A DNA stretch of 34,812 nucleotides from Purshia tridentata. Its lineage: Eukaryota > Streptophyta > Magnoliopsida > Rosales > Rosaceae. This document shows, one piece after another, positions 21,896 through 33,481 of this stretch. Within the stretch, counting starts at the first letter, position 1, and the number at the start of each line of letters is the position of its first letter. The position numbers and the translations under genes were made by a program. Where the stretch lies: contig QANT01004465.1 of NCBI GenBank assembly GCA_003254885.1, positions 1-34,812 of the forward strand, read 5' to 3'. Under the pieces are notes generated by a model. The model worked only from the letters and a program-made list of their open reading frames with translations, ran no database searches and was not told the origin of the DNA.

Positions 21896-22201
21896 TTTTT
21901 GTTTTGGCCAGGGAGTACTATTTGCAGTTAATCCAACCGACTTCACCAAAAAAGAAGTTAATTTTCAACGGAGAAAAGAAGTTGTGAAGATTTAAGTTTT
22001 AATTCTTAATTTTGAGTGAGGTGTAACCGTTAACCGTGTAGCCAGTAACTTTGAGAAAGAGCAACCGGGCACCCGGATAACATTTGACCGTTACCAAACA
22101 CTCCCCAAATTGTTCATTTCCTCCTCAACTCGTCCGTAACTTTCACCGCTTACGCGCGTTTAACTTTCCCTCTCTTTTCTTCTCCCTCGCAAACCCTCCC
22201 A

Positions 22202-22210
22202 AAACCCTAA
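22202..22210 (+). promoter_or_regulatory. Telo-box (AAACCCTAA) in the NUP85 leader
   Basis: AAACCCTAA lies 36-44 bases upstream of the NUP85 start in a CT-rich leader, typical of plant genes expressed in dividing cells. Confidence 0.55.
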
Positions 22211-22245
22211 CCCCACTCACTCAGCCCTCCGATATCCCGGACCAA

Positions 22246-25200
22246 ATGCCCGGCGTCGCCTCCGATTCTGGTGACACACGCGGCGCCTCAGGCTCCAGCG
22301 ATACTTCTCTGGTGCCCTACTCGCCGGAGCTCCGGCAACCCGTCGTATACACTCTTCACCACGGGCTCAAGCCTCCGATCTCTCGCCTCTCCATCTCGTG
22401 GTCCCGGGGCAACACGCTGCGCGTGTCGATTTTCCGGCCACCGTCCGGCGAAGACTCCAACGATGCCGAGGTCGGAGGTAGAGTGGTGGAGGTGAGGCTC
22501 AGTAATGGAGACTGTGAGAATGGGGATGCGCAGTGGCGGAGGATCGCGTACGGCTCTGTTTCTCCGTTTGCGCTTCTCCAGAGCAGGCGGAGCTCGATTT
22601 CGAGCTTATCGAAGATGTCAATGAGTCCGTCGCCTTATAACATCGAGTGGTAAGGAGTCTGAAGAAACTTTGGATTAGTCTGTTTGGTTGTCCAGAAAGC
22701 TTTCTTTACATTTATCCGTTTTTACTCGTAAATTTGACTCTTATGAGAAAAATTAGGTGGGAGTATGTGATGGAGTACAGCAAGGACATAAACTCACTTC
22801 TGGGTAGCTCCAAGTCGCCCCCTAATCCAGTGATTGACGACCCGAAGATGGTTTTAAGGGTGAATTAATTTCTGTTTGGTTTTAAGGGTGAATTAATTTG
22901 GCTTTCATTTTCCAAATTACTTATACAGTTGTTATATCTAAGTTCAAAAATTTAATGCAGAAAGTTGAGGAGCCTACCTCTTTAAAAGCTGCATGGGAGC
23001 TAATGGAGATATTTTATGCAGACAAACAATCTCAAGCATGGCTACCGGAACGGCTTGTTGATTGGTTAGCTGTAATGATCTTGTTCTCTTCTCTTTATTT
23101 GTTCTTATAACCAACTGTTGAGTTGTTGCTTTATAATGGTCATGACTCATGGGTACTGTGCTTGTGTTTCATGGTAGGATTATGATAGTATACTTTCAAG
23201 TACACAGCCAACAGTTTATTCAAAACTTGTGGATTTTCAGAATGAACTTGTCAGCTTACAGGTTTGACCTGTTCTGTTATTCCAGTTTCCATTTTATTCT
23301 ACCTTCTCATTTTCTGTTAATGAATTTTGGAAAATTAAGGTTCATGTATTGTTAATTTGTTAGCCGGCTTTGAAAACATTTCTTGGAATTCCTCTGAGGT
23401 CTATAGTAGGAATGTATTTGAACTCACCTTAAATGTATTTGTTAACTACTGCATATGAAGTTTCCAATTTATAATTATTTCTTCCAGAATATGTTTTTTT
23501 GTTATCTTTTCTGTTCTCACCACCTGTAAGTCACTGGTAGTTAATTTATGACTTATTTCTCTCTTAAGGCTGGCTTGTATTTCTCACTTTGTTGAATCCA
23601 ATATTTGTTGGGCTCAAAGTCTTATTCATGAAGTTGCCCCTCTGTGGATTATGTCTCTGATAGTAAGTCTGTAATTTCCTGGTTCACAAAGATGGTGGAG
23701 TGTTTTATTAGATTGTTTTATGCAGGTTATTGAGGATGATCCTAAATATTGGGAAGTGTTATCATCAGCACTAGCAGTTGGCTGGATTGAGATTGTGGTT
23801 TGTAGTTTTGAGGGTCTCAACCCTTTCCTTTTAAACTTTTTCTTTTATGGTCTGAGGTTTCTGTCTTCTGAATGGTTAAGTGGTTACATTTTCAGTGATA
23901 AAAAAGACTAGATAGGAGCTGTTTGTTTTCTTGCAGGTGAAAATGTTGCGGTTACATGGATCTTATGAACTCCATCAGCTTGGCAATCGCGAGGTTGGTT
24001 AGAAGTTTATTGAACATGGATAGTTGGTTTTAGAATATTTTATGATAACCCTGCTACCCTCCTTTTATGGTTTTATTTTGTCAATTGCTCATGTTCTGTA
24101 CTAATTATTCTTAGTCTTTTTGGTTTATCTGGTAAAACCTTCTTGGCTGGTCGGCTATTAAATAAGAGTTATCCAAGTGTCTGTACTCCATAGTGTTTTT
24201 ATTTCTGGTATATATGTTAATTCTGGCCATTCAATTATTTCTATCTTTCTATGCTCCTTTTTATTGGTATTCCCATTTCTTTTTCATCAATGTAAGAATC
24301 AATGTAAGAAGAGCTCAACTTGCTCTCTCTATTTTGCTACAACGTTCCAAACAAATCCAATCTGGCTGTTCTGATGCACCATGCAACAATCTCAATTATA
24401 TACCTTCTGGAAGTTAGCACTGAAACAACTGATATATTCATTGATTGTGTTTTGTCTGATGCCAATCCTATGTGTAACTGAATAGACAGAGAATGGACTT
24501 GTAGAGGCAGTTGCTGTTCTTATTTCAAAGATGCCACGCATGCGTCCTAAAGTAGAAGATGGAAAGTTAGGTGAATGTTTTAAAGCAAAGCCTGATTTTA
24601 TCAAGGTATATTTGAGCCTTAAAAAAAATGGAGTCTTTCTTCTTTGTTCTGGCTTTTTTCTTCTATAATTTGCAACTTAAGGCATTTTTGTGACCTAGGC
24701 ACGGGAGAAATGGAGAGCGCAAATTACTAAACTTGACTGCAGTGCATTCTGGCTTCAATGTGATCACCATCAAACCCGGGAGGGATTGAAAAATATGATA
24801 CAAATTATGCTTGGAAACACTGAGAATCTCTGCAATGTAACTTGTTATTGGATAGAGCTGTTTATTTCTCACTTTCTATATGTCAGGCCATTCACAGTGG
24901 TAATGCCCAATTATAATATCCTATTATGATTTTGTTTGAGGCTCTGAGCATATATATATATATATGTATATTTATGGACTTGTGTACTTGTCATCTCTTG
25001 GTAATACATTATTCATCTCTAGTTGCTGGAGTATGAAGTCGGCAACTAATTTCTTTTCTTAAAATCAGGGTCTTGAAAGCATGGATAACCTAGCCCAGAA
25101 ATGCATTCAAATGAAACCAACATCGAGTGCCCATAGCTTGATAGCAATTATTCTTGGAATCCTTGGGGAAAATACTGAGGTAAGGATTGTGCATTAGACA

Positions 25201-28200
25201 CTGGAGTGTACAAATTTATTTATTTAATCCATGGTTTTATTTAACACCTTCAGATATTTGGAAATGGTACAGGTTGTCTTAGCTGAATGCTCAAGAGCAT
25301 TTGGGCCTTGGTGAGCTTCCAAGTTCTCTTCTAAGTGCATGTATTTCTGCATTTGTTCTTTTAAAAGAACCCATGTCTGAATGATCCCCCATTTGCCCCC
25401 ATATTCCCCATTCCCACCCATTGTTATAGAATTTCAAATGGCTTGTGAGATTGAAATAAGCTTGAATATTCTATTGCTTTGCTATTGAAATTCATATAGA
25501 TGTGATTTGTTCATTGCTTGCAATAGGATGGTTGCCCATGCCATTGAGTTGTTGACTACTGGGAGCGATCAAGCAGAAATTCTTCTGCATGAAGAACGCT
25601 ATAACTTGGGAGGGATTAGTATAGCAGAATTACATCGGCTTGTCTATGCTCAAGTTCTATCATCACATGCATTGACTTGGCAAGTGAGTACAAATGAACT
25701 AGTTTTGGATTGTTTTTGTTATGACTATTATAGTAAATGATTCATGTACATTGTTTTCTTTAGGAGCTAATTGTAGATTGTTTTAACCACTCTTATAATT
25801 CTTCCCAATGAAAGATGTGTATGAACATAGTCTCATTATCTAAAAGCACATTCTTTATCCAACCACATTGGCCATTGGGAGTCTTCCTACATTGTTTTGG
25901 TTGCAGTGATGCCATTAGGTTCACTGATTGATGTGATGTTACTCTTCACAATAATTATAGACTTGTAGGCATATAAATTTACAGCCTTAAACATGGAAAA
26001 CACCATTTTTATTTTCCATGTCTATAGTGTTGATGATTCTTGATGGGTATCAGCTGGCATGCCTATCAACATTCTGTTTCAAGTGCCCTTTGTTGTTTCT
26101 TTTGATTTTGAGCTGGTAAACTCAATGTGTACGCTCTGAATATGTTGACAGTTTCATGCTCTCATGTTTGCAGATTGCTCCAATTTATTTGACATCATGC
26201 ACGAAACAGGGAATGGGTTTGTTAGAGATTCTACTGTATAAGCTGCCTACTCAACATAATGAAATGCTGCTTAAGGTGATAGGTTCATATTTCAGTGCCA
26301 AAGTTTGTTGGTAGTTACCGTTGCACATGTTTATTTTTCCTGGATCATACATCTGGTTTTTCATGTGTATATTGTGACTGATAGACAATATTTATTATTT
26401 TGAACTTCTGCACAGAATATAGAGATATGCCGTCTTTATGAACTTGATACTGTTTGTTCAAACATTATGAAGGTACGCGTAAATTTGCAAGGATGATCTA
26501 CATCCTGTTTATACACAACTTTTATCAATTTCTGTACTCTGTACTAGAATTAGAAATATAGGAAATACTCAGAACTTGCACGATTTGGGCTGGTACTTGG
26601 TACATATTACAAATCACCTAATGTTTTAAAGATATGAAAGACATTATCTTTAGGATAAAGTACAGTTTATCCTGAATATAAAGAATATGCAGGCCTGGAA
26701 CTCAGTAAAGGTACACAATACTTTTCCAAAATTAATTTGTTCTAAGAACTGCCAGACATCCTTAGTCTTTGGGATGAAGTTCACTCTACATCTTTCAATT
26801 TTATCCTTTTTTGTCTTTTTTGTGCTTATCTTTGAAATTTCTCCAATGTTGGGTACTCAACTTAACTGAATTTGTTTGGATAAAAAAAAAAAACTTAATT
26901 GAATTTGAAATTTTTTTGTAACATAGATGTAAAGACTAAAGATGGGGTGAACTTTTTATTTCACTTTTATTCTAATAATCGAGTTTGAGATCACAATGCA
27001 CGTGGGAATTCCTATTATAAAGTTTTAAATGTTACCCTTGTGGAAATTCCTGTTAAAGTTTTTCAGTTTTTAGATTGCTGGGGTGTACCATTGGAAGCAT
27101 GGTAGGAAAGGTACTGGAGTTTTCTGGCTTCAGCAAGCCCGAGATGAAGTTTGTCTTAGCAGGATTGCTCAGCATTTGTTTGATTCTGTTGGAAAGTCAA
27201 TCTCTGATGAAAGTTTCAAGGTAAATCTTATTTGATGCCCAAAATGTTAAGCCCTAATATTTCAAGTTGGTTTCATTGGGGGAATAACTCATATTGTCTA
27301 CTGTTTGTACATACAGCAATGGGAAGGCTTGATCGAATTGTTGGGTTCTGAATCCAAGACTACAGGGGGTCTTGATTTTCTGCACAAGTATGAATTTTAT
27401 CTTTGCAATTCTATGAGCAATAATCATCCTCATCAATATTTGTTCAGATCTTTTCTCACTTAAACTTTTGATGTGTTCTAGGTATAGGGATTTTAAGAAG
27501 TCCCTTAAGCAGGTTAATGATGGAAAAACTACTGATGCTGCTCGGCAAGCTGTAGAATCACTTATATCGGTTAGTGTACAATTTTTATGTGACTGGTATA
27601 GCTTTCATTCTCAAAGTAACAAACTACATTCTCAGGAGTCGGGACTTACTTTTAATGAATGGAGTCTATAATTGAGTCAGTGGTCATACATTGAGGATTC
27701 CGCTATTATTGTGGAATTTTCTCTTGGAATTGATTTACCATTTTACAGAAGGAAATAATGTTTTTTTTTCCTTTCTGGGTGTTACTTGGTGCATGCGTAG
27801 CATCTATAGTTTTCAAGGCTTGAAGTTTTATGACTTTTATACTTATTTATTATGATTCTGCAGCTTATGAAAAACCCATCTACACCTCAGCGCTTTTGGC
27901 TGCCTCTTCTGCATGACTCGGTAAGCTATGGTGTTTGTAGAAATTTCATAAAGAATCAAAGCCAAAATCTTTTAAGTGGGAGTTCTAGTATTGCACTTGA
28001 TATTGTTGCTAATCTGAATGAATCCTGCCTCTTCTACATCTGACCTCTTTATTACGCAAGTTAATGAATGCAAGGCAGTATTCTTTTTCTTTTCCTATAA
28101 ATTTTGCTTGATTGATTACTTTTGTGCAGTTGAAGCTGCTTAACTGGCGGGATCGTCCTCTGCTAGATGCGTCTCAAACAAACCTCTTGTTAAATAAACT

Positions 28201-28324
28201 GCAAGAGTTGACCATGGCTAAGCTCCGTCCAGACTTTATTGAAGCAGACTTACCACCACAGGCCCTGAGTTCTGTAAGGTTAGCTCTTGCTACAAATCTA
28301 GGACGTGCCATCTTGGAGGAGTAA
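22246..28324 (+). CDS. NUP85: Nucleoporin NUP85 (Y-complex scaffold)
   Basis: Eighteen exons in a continuous frame give 724 residues: 22246-22649, 22757-22859, 22961-23071, 23178-23261, 23726-23797, 23937-23993, 24486-24605, 24699-24899, 25069-25179, 25273-25310, 25527-25683, 26174-26275, 26416-26472, 27074-27220, 27317-27387, 27482-27569, 27864-27920, 28130-28324. All junctions are GT-AG. Recognisable NUP85 stretches are IEWWEYVMEYSKDI, EDDPKYWEVLSSALAVGW, ENGLVEAVAVLISKMPRMRP, FISHFLYVRPFTV and the C-terminal QRFWLPLLHDS...DLPPQALSSVRLALATNLGRAILEE. The length is close to the Arabidopsis protein (about 716). The family forms an alpha-helical solenoid in the Nup107-160 (Y) complex coating the nuclear pore; plant members also affect mRNA export and immunity. 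The N-terminus is Ser/Gly-rich and low complexity. The ATG at 22246 follows a CT-rich leader with a telo-box; the frame is open further upstream, but MPGVASDSG is the first family-like start. The intron 2 donor is duplicated 28 bp downstream. Confidence 0.95.
22850..22899 (+). repeat. Direct repeat duplicating the NUP85 intron 2 donor
   Basis: A 22-base sequence at 22850-22871, spanning the exon 2/intron 2 boundary (TTTTAAGG|GTGAATTAA), recurs exactly at 22878-22899. The second donor would add 28 bases and bring an in-frame TAA directly after the first boundary. Confidence 0.9.
24950..24970 (+). repeat. TA microsatellite in NUP85 intron 8
   Basis: A run of TA dinucleotides within the intron between 24899 and 25069. 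It is likely length-variable and has no visible function. Confidence 0.75.
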
Positions 28325-29295
28325 GTTCGTTGCCCCGGCAGCTCTGGCATGTGGACGGTTTCAGAGGCACAGACATCAGTTGGTACGCAACTTCAATGAA
28401 TGGTCATCCTGCCATGTGTATTTTTGGTAAAATGCTCACTTGTTTCTTAGCCAATACAAAGTTTGGGTAACACTTGGTTTCTTCGGTGCAGAAATTTTCG
28501 AAGAGGTGTACTTGTAATTTGTACATTGCATGATATTTACGAGTACTAAGTTATTCAGACAATAGAAATAAGAATTATCTCAACGCAACCAGCTGGAAAG
28601 AACAAAGTTTTTTTTTTTTTTTTTTTTTTTTTNAATTTTTTTTTTTTTTTTTTTCTAATTCATTACGTTTTCCAATTTTGGTATCTGCCCCATCACATAC
28701 AATACGGCGGACATATAACCCTTAAATTGCAGCTGAAAAACGAAATTAAATACTCCATTTGCAATTAACAACACACTGCCATATTTACATGCTATACTTT
28801 ATACCAACAGAATGATGCTATAAAAAGAATAAACAACAATCTTTTAAAAGAAAATAGAGAGAATTAATAAAAAAAGAATGCTGCGCAGTAGAGCATTAAA
28901 AAGAGCATCAATGAATCTTACGGCCTCAAAATGATAGAAAATGAATGAACAAAGAATATTCGACTACCTATCGTTCCCAAAAGAAAGCGTGTAGAAGTCT
29001 GCATCCTTTTAAATTCATATGCTCCAAACCTCAAGCCTTTGCAAACTCTGCTGGATTAACCAAACACTAACAAATTACTATACAAGATCACTGCCACTTC
29101 CTAAGGCAAACGCCCTCCCCCCTCCCCTGCTCACAAATGCGTGAAATAAGGAGCATCTCACCGGGGTGATCTTCACTAAATACAATAAATACAGGCACTG
29201 TCCAAGTCTCCAATAATGTTCTGCAAGAGAAAATGAAGTAAAGCCATTCCTTTGTTGCTTGCCATCATGCACCATGCCTTGACATCGAGTTAGGT
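28325..29295. other. Convergent 3' intergenic region with a poly-T tract and one undetermined base
   Basis: Lies between the stop codons of two convergent genes and should contain both 3' UTRs. A T-run of more than 50 bases (about 28608-28655) is broken by one N at 28633 followed by AA. The run length, and perhaps its continuity, is not reliable. No gene is seen. Confidence 0.7.
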
Positions 29296-32200
29296 TTACA
29301 GTTTCTTAGGCAAGTTATAAGTCTTTTTAAGAAACTTGGAAGCTGCTTCATCATTCCTGTAGCACAACACGCGCAGTAGTGTGTTCGGTTCAGTTGGGTT
29401 CCACTGCCCAGAAGTTGGAGGCAATGGGAGCCTGGACCTGGCTGAAGAGCCATATGACTCCAAGGTCACACGTCTAAACCGCTCAATGAGGCCCTCAGTA
29501 TCAGTTCTGAAAAGGGGAAGCACACCTCTCACTGTAGTTGAAAACTTGTCTATCAATTCAGAAGGCAAGCCATCCCCATTGGCCCAGAAAAGATCTTTAA
29601 GGGATTTGAAATCATCCTCTATTATTTGAGAATCCTTCCGGGTGAATGCACGCGAGGGGCCTCCGGCAAGCAAAACCAGCAAAAAACCATCAAAGGAAGC
29701 TCTCATTATATCAGTAATAATTCTTGTACGGACTCTTTCATGCACAGTGTTTGATATGATAAGCAAGTTCTTTTCCAGCTCGTCAAGGAAAGGGTCTATT
29801 CTAGAAGATGATGGTTCCCCAACATACAAACCATCCCACAGAACGTGACTTAAATCATGGAAGATCATTTTGTAAGCCACTGCCTCAGAAAGTTGCTGTA
29901 CTCCTTCCACACAAGCTGCTGGTGTGATTTCAAACTTTTTCCCCAATCCATTCGAAAAGTCTTCTACATGAGCAGATTCAGAATTCCTGAGATGAGTAAT
30001 AATTCGTTTCTCCAAAACATCCAACTCACTCCGGACTCTTTGAAATGTATTTATACGAGAACACAGCTGTGGTATCCCAAAAGAGTTATCTCCATTGAGT
30101 GTCGCAACCTGAGAGTTCCTCTTCTGAGAATTTGGTGATTTTTCTTTCTTTTTGCCAAAGCCTTGGAACTTTGATTCCATAGTACATCTGGTCAATGCTG
30201 GCATAGTGGGAACAAATGTATTACGTGATCCTGCATTTCAGAGTGGATAATACTGGTTATCACAAATAGAGCATACCCCAATCATGTACAAAAAATTGAG
30301 TTACAAAATTTTTTACCGCAGCCAGATTTTGCCTTGGTTATGTAATATTGAAGACATCTGTCAAGGCCAGCCATCAAATCAGGAAGCAATGCAGGATGCA
30401 TTGGTATTGGCAGCTGAAAGAATGCATCCAAAGTTTCATCCAAAATTCGCAAAACTTCAACAGCAGATGGTGCATATCCTTCTTCACTAGCTGGTGGATT
30501 CCACACCTATAAAATTGCAATGAACAAGATTAACTAGAGGAAAGATGTCAACAAAAACCAAGTTATGAGCAACATAGTGTTTCATTTATCTAATCAGGAT
30601 TAATTTCAAAACCTCGAATTTGAGTTACACGAAAAAAAGTCCAACAAAGGACAAGATAGTAGCAAACAGAAATAAAGTTCATGTAGTAGGTGGCACTTTT
30701 GAGCCACTAATAACCCCAGCATCATAATGAATAAATCTTGCCATGTTTAATATAGTTATTTCATGTCCATAGATTAGTCTTAATTGCAATAGCAATGTCC
30801 ACACTGTCAAGTCTGTCTTCTCTCCCCAGATAAATGACCAAAAAACTGTATCATAACTCAACGCAGAATAACAGATGAATGGTTAGTGCACACCTCTTGT
30901 TGCAGATTCCTATCAACCCATTCTTTCAGTCGGTCCACTCTTGTCTTGATCCACACCTTTACCAGATTTGCAATAGCAGTTTCAGCCTCATAAGGAGGCA
31001 TCTCACGAATTATTGCCTTGCCACCATCATCACTATCTACAGAATCTTCAACTGCTATCAGCACAAGATCTTTCTCCAGTTTATCTGCAGCTCTCAAAAC
31101 TTGTACAGCATCAGGTGTCAACTCCATTATACCCGATATGAATTGTTTAATCTCATTTGCATAGCAAGCATGAAGGGTTGCCACAGCCACGCCTGCCGCA
31201 AAAGGATGCCATATCTTTAGTATTGGACTGAATACCTCCTTCTCCTTAACTGCCAGCTCACCAACGTCCTTTGCAAGGATGGCCAAAACAGGAAGGGGAT
31301 TTGGCTGGTGTTTTGATGCTCTCCTGCTTGAGTCTGCCTTCTCCATTCTCTGTATAATATGTAACCAAACATATTTCAGGTCATACATCCAACCTATAAA
31401 ATTTAGAATATGTTGCCAAAAAAAAAATGCCACAAAAGTCTTGAGAATTTCCAACAGAAAATTCACCTATGCTTAGTGATTTTACGTTAGAGAAAAATTT
31501 GGAAGTCAATTGTCATACATATTTTTTTTAATTCTTTTATGCCTTCTACAATACTAGTTTACTGTTATGTCATATAGTCTTGAGAACGTAAAGCATACTC
31601 TGTATGATCAAAGGTGTATGTTTCGGGGTACATTCACAAAGTATACAAACCATGCAAGTGTCAGATACTGAGGACTTGCCTGTGCAAAAGCAGTGCGTAA
31701 TGATGATCTAATGTAAGTGTCAATCCTGTTACGAGCAACATCAACTTCACTTTTTCTCCTCCTGCGGTACTCATTTGATATATCTTCAACTAAAATCTTA
31801 GCTGCTGCTACCCCGAGAGAAACAATGCCCTGCATGGTATCAATGTTACTGCCATCAAAAGTGTCATGATATGCAAGGAGTCTCTTCTCTGCCCAACCCA
31901 AAATTGTAGTCAATGTCGAACTCAAGATCTTGAAGTACTCAGGATCCTTTGTTGTCTTTGCATCTTTAGCAACCTCAGCTAGTTGACCGTCCGCAGCATA
32001 CAACAGGTCCATTTCAACTTGGCCAGTTGCAACAAAACGGTGAAACAAAACCCACGTAAAGCAGAGGTTATGGAGCATCTGGTTAATTCCAAGGATTGTC
32101 CAGGTCTTCTTAATATGCTCCATTAGCTCATCAACTTCCTCAATTACAGATGTCTCATCATAACTATCAAAGCAGGCCTCTAAGAGCCTTTCATAAAGCC

Positions 32201-33481
32201 GGAGATTCAATGGTATCCCATCTGCCCAGTGGGATGAGTCATAGAGACCATCAGATGACCTAGAAGCAAGAGGTGTAACAGCACTACGAAGAACCTGCAT
32301 AGACTCATTGTTTCTTCCAGTTTCAAAGGGCCTATCCAATGCCCCATGAATAATTTGCCGCAGCCTCTGTGCAGCAGCATTATTCGACTTGTCAAGTGGC
32401 ACGTGGGGATGCAAAAGAAGACCAGCCTCAAGGACTCTGAGAGTTCTTTTCTGCCATTCATTGTATTCTTGTTGATCAGTAAAATCAGAGGACTTGAGCT
32501 GCTGCAACAGCTCCAGTGGGACTACCACTGACTCAATTCGCCTTCCAACCTGCAACGAGTACATCAAATGGAAGGCTTGATTAAACAAACAAACAACCTT
32601 AAAAGAAAAGTTTGGATATACTGACTATAAAATTAAACAATTTAATGCCATCATTTTCATCAGATCGAACTACATTAGTAAAGAAGCAATTTTATTTTAT
32701 TTTTAAGTAAGATTTAGCAAAATTAGAGGCGCCGACACCAAATTAATTAAATTCCAAAATTGACTAAACCAGTATCAAAATTGAGCTCCATAGTCCATAT
32801 CCCATCATCAAAATTATCACACTGATAAAAACCAAACACTACCCACCAAAAAAAGAACAAAGTCAAAAAGTTTAAAAAAAAAAAGCTCCAAAGCCAGATC
32901 AACCAAAATGACAAATGAGGAAACCCAGTAATTGAGCTAACCTGTCCAGCAGAAATCCTAAGCAGAGCCCTCCTGACTCTAGAGTCCATAGCCTCAGAAA
33001 TCCCCATTTGGATCCTCATCAACTCACCCACCGTCATAGCCCGCCTCGACTTCCCCGGACCCGACCCGGAACTTGATCCGGACCCGGGACTCTTCTTAGA
33101 CCCCGAACCCGGAGATTTGAGGCCCAATGCCTTCTTGACCTTGCTGGCGGCTGCGGAAGTGAGCGATCTCTGCAAAGCGGGAGAGCTGTTGGGCGAGTGG
33201 GTGTGCTGACTCGGCGAGTCAGAAGCGGAAGAGGGTATGAAAGTTAAGGCCTTTCCGGTGGATGTACGGCAGACGGCGACGAAGATCTCGTAGGCGGTGA
33301 GGCGGAAGTCGGCGTCGGTGAGCTGGGCCGAGAGCTGGCCAAATGGGGATGGGAGATCGGTGGCCATGGTGGTTGTGGTGGTGGGTTTGGGGGGTATAGT
33401 GAGTTGTGTGGTGGTAGTGGTGCTGTTTGTCCCTCTCTTGGAATGGCCCAGTGATGAGAGGTCTCTGAAGAGAGAAGCCAT
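29296..33481 (-). CDS. MHD1/MHD2-domain (DUF810, Munc13-like, PATROL1 family) protein
   Basis: Five minus-strand exons, 33481-32942, 32549-31680, 31349-30894, 30506-30317 and 30230-29296, give 996 residues. The N-terminus (MASLFRDLSSLGHSKR) and the FGQLSAQLTDADFRLTAYEIFVA block are typical of the plant DUF810 family. A low-complexity Ser/Gly/Pro/Lys linker covers about residues 100-145, followed by the conserved RRAMTVGELMRIQMGISE and RRIESVVVPLELLQQLK. Mammalian uncoordinated homology domains can be placed at about 595-735 (MHD1, WIKTRVDRLKEWVDRNLQQE onward) and about 828-940 (MHD2, RTRIITDIMRASFDGFLLVLLAGGPSRAF). The chain ends in VLCYRNDEAASKFLKKTYNLPKKL. Family members resemble the MUN module of Munc13 tethering factors; Arabidopsis PATROL1 promotes delivery of a plasma-membrane proton pump, but this gene is closer to its uncharacterised paralogues. 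Intron 2 has a GC donor. It is convergent with NUP85. Confidence 0.93.
31350..31679 (-). other. GC-AG intron (intron 2 of the MHD gene)
   Basis: The exon ends in CAG and the intron starts GCAAGT, the strong consensus usual for GC donors. The acceptor is ATACAG. This junction keeps phase 0 between TAFAQ and RMEKADSS. The nearest GT, three bases on (AA|GTCC), would shift the frame. Confidence 0.85.

Larger units (their letters stand above)
20810..21925 (+). repeat. Three-unit GGCCAGGGAGTACTATTTG repeat split by a transposon
   Basis: Copies of TTGGCCAGGGAG(A/T)ACTATTTG occur at about 20811-20829, 20841-20861 and 21905-21923. The first two are tandem, about 31 bp apart, each led by a T-run. The third lies directly after the Mutator-like element. 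Removing the element and one 9-bp target duplication would give three consecutive units. Confidence 0.7.
20471..22245. other. Intergenic region between the RCC1-like gene and NUP85
   Basis: Holds the 3' UTR of the RCC1-like gene, the Mutator-like element at 20876-21895 with its flanking tandem repeat, and the NUP85 promoter. Short reading frames at about 21223-21598 arise from the 33-bp minisatellite and are not genes. Confidence 0.7.

Noticed and set aside
23569..23661. Possible extra NUP85 exon between exons 4 and 5
   Set aside because: It is flanked by AG and GT-like sites but contains a stop in the required phase, while direct joining of 23261 to 23726 gives the expected sequence.
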